DNA from: an uncultured Halomicronema sp.
GTDB taxonomy: Bacteria; Cyanobacteriota; Cyanobacteriia; Phormidesmidales; Phormidesmidaceae
Length of the DNA stretch: 5,874 bases
Assembly: GCA_937897665.1 (NCBI GenBank)
Contig: CALCPB010000583.1
Coordinates: 1-5,874 of the forward strand
Direction: 5' to 3'
Shown: positions 5,693 through 5,874 of the stretch, one piece after another
Layout of the letters: each line of letters opens with the position of its first letter
Numbering within the stretch: the first letter of the stretch is position 1
Notes under the pieces: generated by a model
Told to the model about the DNA's origin: nothing
The model's input: only the letters and a program-made list of their open reading frames with translations
Databases searched by the model: none
Position numbers and translations under genes: made by a program

Positions 5693-5874
5693 TTAAGCTG
5701 CTTGGAAATACCTTGCTCGTTCAGCATCTATTTCAATGGCTTTTGAAAACTTGCCTAGCTGATCAAACTCAATAAAATCTATTAAAAAATAATCGTTTTG
5801 ATGTTTTTGATGTTCATCAACATAGGCGTAACGAATCTCATACTGGAAATTCTCTTTCAATTGTCTCGGGCTTG
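5693..5874 (-). CDS. C-terminal fragment of an unrecognised protein, truncated by the window edge
   Basis: On the minus strand one frame is open for 59 codons from the right edge to a TAA at 5695-5693, with the gene start outside the window. The visible part is mixed in charge and aromatic-rich, including YEIRYAYVDEHQ, DYFLIDFIEFDQLGKF and a terminus AERARYFQAA, with plausible alternation of hydrophobic and charged residues as in a folded soluble domain. I do not recognise the family. The DNA is markedly AT-richer than the rfp genes, where stop codons would be frequent by chance, so an open frame of this length supports real coding. It converges on rfpC. The different base composition suggests accessory or acquired DNA. 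Confidence 0.55.
   Translation of the reverse strand, partial: SPRQLKENFQYEIRYAYVDEHQKHQNDYFLIDFIEFDQLGKFSKAIEIDAERARYFQAA

Noticed and set aside
5487..5696. 69-codon + strand frame starting with GTG after rfpC
   Set aside because: No ATG, no ribosome-binding site, no recognisable motif, and its composition looks random; it overlaps the end of the better-supported minus-strand fragment.

Overview
The window looks like chromosomal DNA of a cyanobacterium. It carries ten copies of the HIP1 octamer GCGATCGC in 5.9 kb, and its three large genes encode a bilin-type photoreceptor kinase plus two response regulators. Most of it is moderately GC-rich with dense coding. The first ~100 bases and the last ~200 bases are clearly AT-richer.

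Layout: an AT-rich leader (1-97) is followed by three genes on the + strand. Gene 1 (98-2032) is a 644-residue RcaC-type DNA-binding response regulator with the order REC, winged helix, HPt, degenerate REC, REC. Gene 2 (most likely 2208-4769; the frame is open from 2115) is a knotless, PAS-less phytochrome histidine kinase with the order GAF, PHY-like, coiled coil, PAS, HisKA, HATPase. Gene 3 (4875-5258) is a 127-residue stand-alone CheY-like receiver. From 5259 to 5692 I see no convincing gene, only palindromes, a HIP1 site and a minus-strand promoter/hairpin/Shine-Dalgarno-like arrangement in front of a 22-codon ORF. At the right edge the C-terminal 59 codons of an unrecognised AT-rich gene run in from outside on the minus strand.

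How the genes work together: an RcaC-like regulator, a knotless phytochrome kinase and a CheY-like shuttle match the composition of the RfpB/RfpA/RfpC system that controls far-red light photoacclimation (FaRLiP: chlorophyll f, far-red paralogs of photosystem and allophycocyanin subunits). Inferred signal path: red/far-red sensing by the bilin in the kinase GAF domain, autophosphorylation at His634, phosphotransfer to Asp55 of the small receiver, then relay through receivers and the HPt of the large regulator to control DNA binding. The domain readings are secure. The FaRLiP assignment is strong but inferred, because no FaRLiP structural gene lies in the window. The closest alternative is a chromatic-acclimation (Rca-like) system with a phytochrome instead of RcaE.

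The system type is known. Less expected details are the pseudo-receiver inside RfpB, three copies of a GCCTCGCC element in front of rfpA, the uncertain rfpA start, and the small minus-strand unit downstream of rfpC.
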